Source of the DNA: Volvox africanus
Taxonomy: Eukaryota > Chlorophyta > Chlorophyceae > Chlamydomonadales > Volvocaceae
Assembly (NCBI GenBank): GCA_030268105.1
Contig: BSDZ01000008.1
Span: forward strand, 2,294,001-2,358,000
Direction: 5' to 3'
Length of the DNA stretch: 64,000 nucleotides
Part shown: piece by piece, positions 63,935-64,000 of the stretch
How the letters are laid out: the number at the start of each line of letters is the position of its first letter
Numbering within the stretch: the stretch's first letter is position 1
Notes under the pieces: model-generated
What the model was told of the DNA's origin: nothing
Databases searched by the model: none
Seen by the model: only the letters and a program-made list of their open reading frames with translations
Program-made: the position numbers and the translations under genes

Positions 63935-64000
63935 GATGATTAGTCACATTCAAAACATTGAGCCACACTTTCCAAGTAATTGAACTTGTCAGTCATACGT

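Overview
This is nuclear DNA of a eukaryote, most likely a volvocine green alga (Chlamydomonadales, Chlorophyta). The window holds a chlorophyll biosynthesis gene (divinyl reductase), plant-type housekeeping genes cut by many short GT-AG introns, a secreted protein joining SRCR domains to Ser-Pro-rich stretches, and TGTAA motifs (the volvocine poly(A) signal) downstream of several stop codons. The species assignment is inference. Every exon chain below was joined by hand from GT-AG sites and codon phase.

Layout. 1-838 (-): 5' end of EMC1, running off the left edge. 2333-14085 (-): a large modular extracellular protein gene with signal peptide, Kazal domain, trypsin-like protease, about six SRCR domains and a Pro-rich tail; its introns hold a 346 bp AAAT microsatellite and two copies of a small dispersed element. 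15.1-16.0 kb (+): a truncated, frameshifted TBC1D20-like fragment. 19288-21661 (-): the 3' part of an EF-hand/transmembrane/Cys-rich protein gene. 21.7-28.4 kb: no recognisable gene, but a 152 bp near-perfect hairpin. 28422-34317 (+): mitochondrial aconitase, 15 exons. 35110-35240 (-): a circularly permuted tRNA-Ser(AGA) gene. 36866-40928 (-): divinyl chlorophyllide 8-vinyl reductase, 8 exons. About 42.4 kb (+): a copia-like remnant. 44568-46586 (-): a protein with two tandem cytochrome-b5-like (MAPR) domains. 46998-49826 (+): DIM1 rRNA dimethylase, 7 exons. 51.1-52.9 kb (-): a possible low-complexity gene. 54832-57830 (-): ALG10 glucosyltransferase, 6 exons. 58108-59055 (+): an EAPP-family zinc-binding protein. 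59-64 kb: almost nothing recognisable apart from a third copy of the small element.

The genes do not form one pathway. EMC1 and ALG10 act at the ER (membrane-protein insertion; the last glucose of the N-glycan donor). Aconitase serves the mitochondrial TCA cycle, DVR serves chlorophyll synthesis in the plastid, and DIM1 acts in ribosome maturation. Two pairs are head to head and probably share promoters: MAPR/DIM1 (411 bp between start codons) and ALG10/EAPP (277 bp).

The most striking feature is the permuted tRNA-Ser gene: the 3' half lies upstream of the 5' half, joined by an 8-nt linker, and the separated halves form complete acceptor and anticodon stems.
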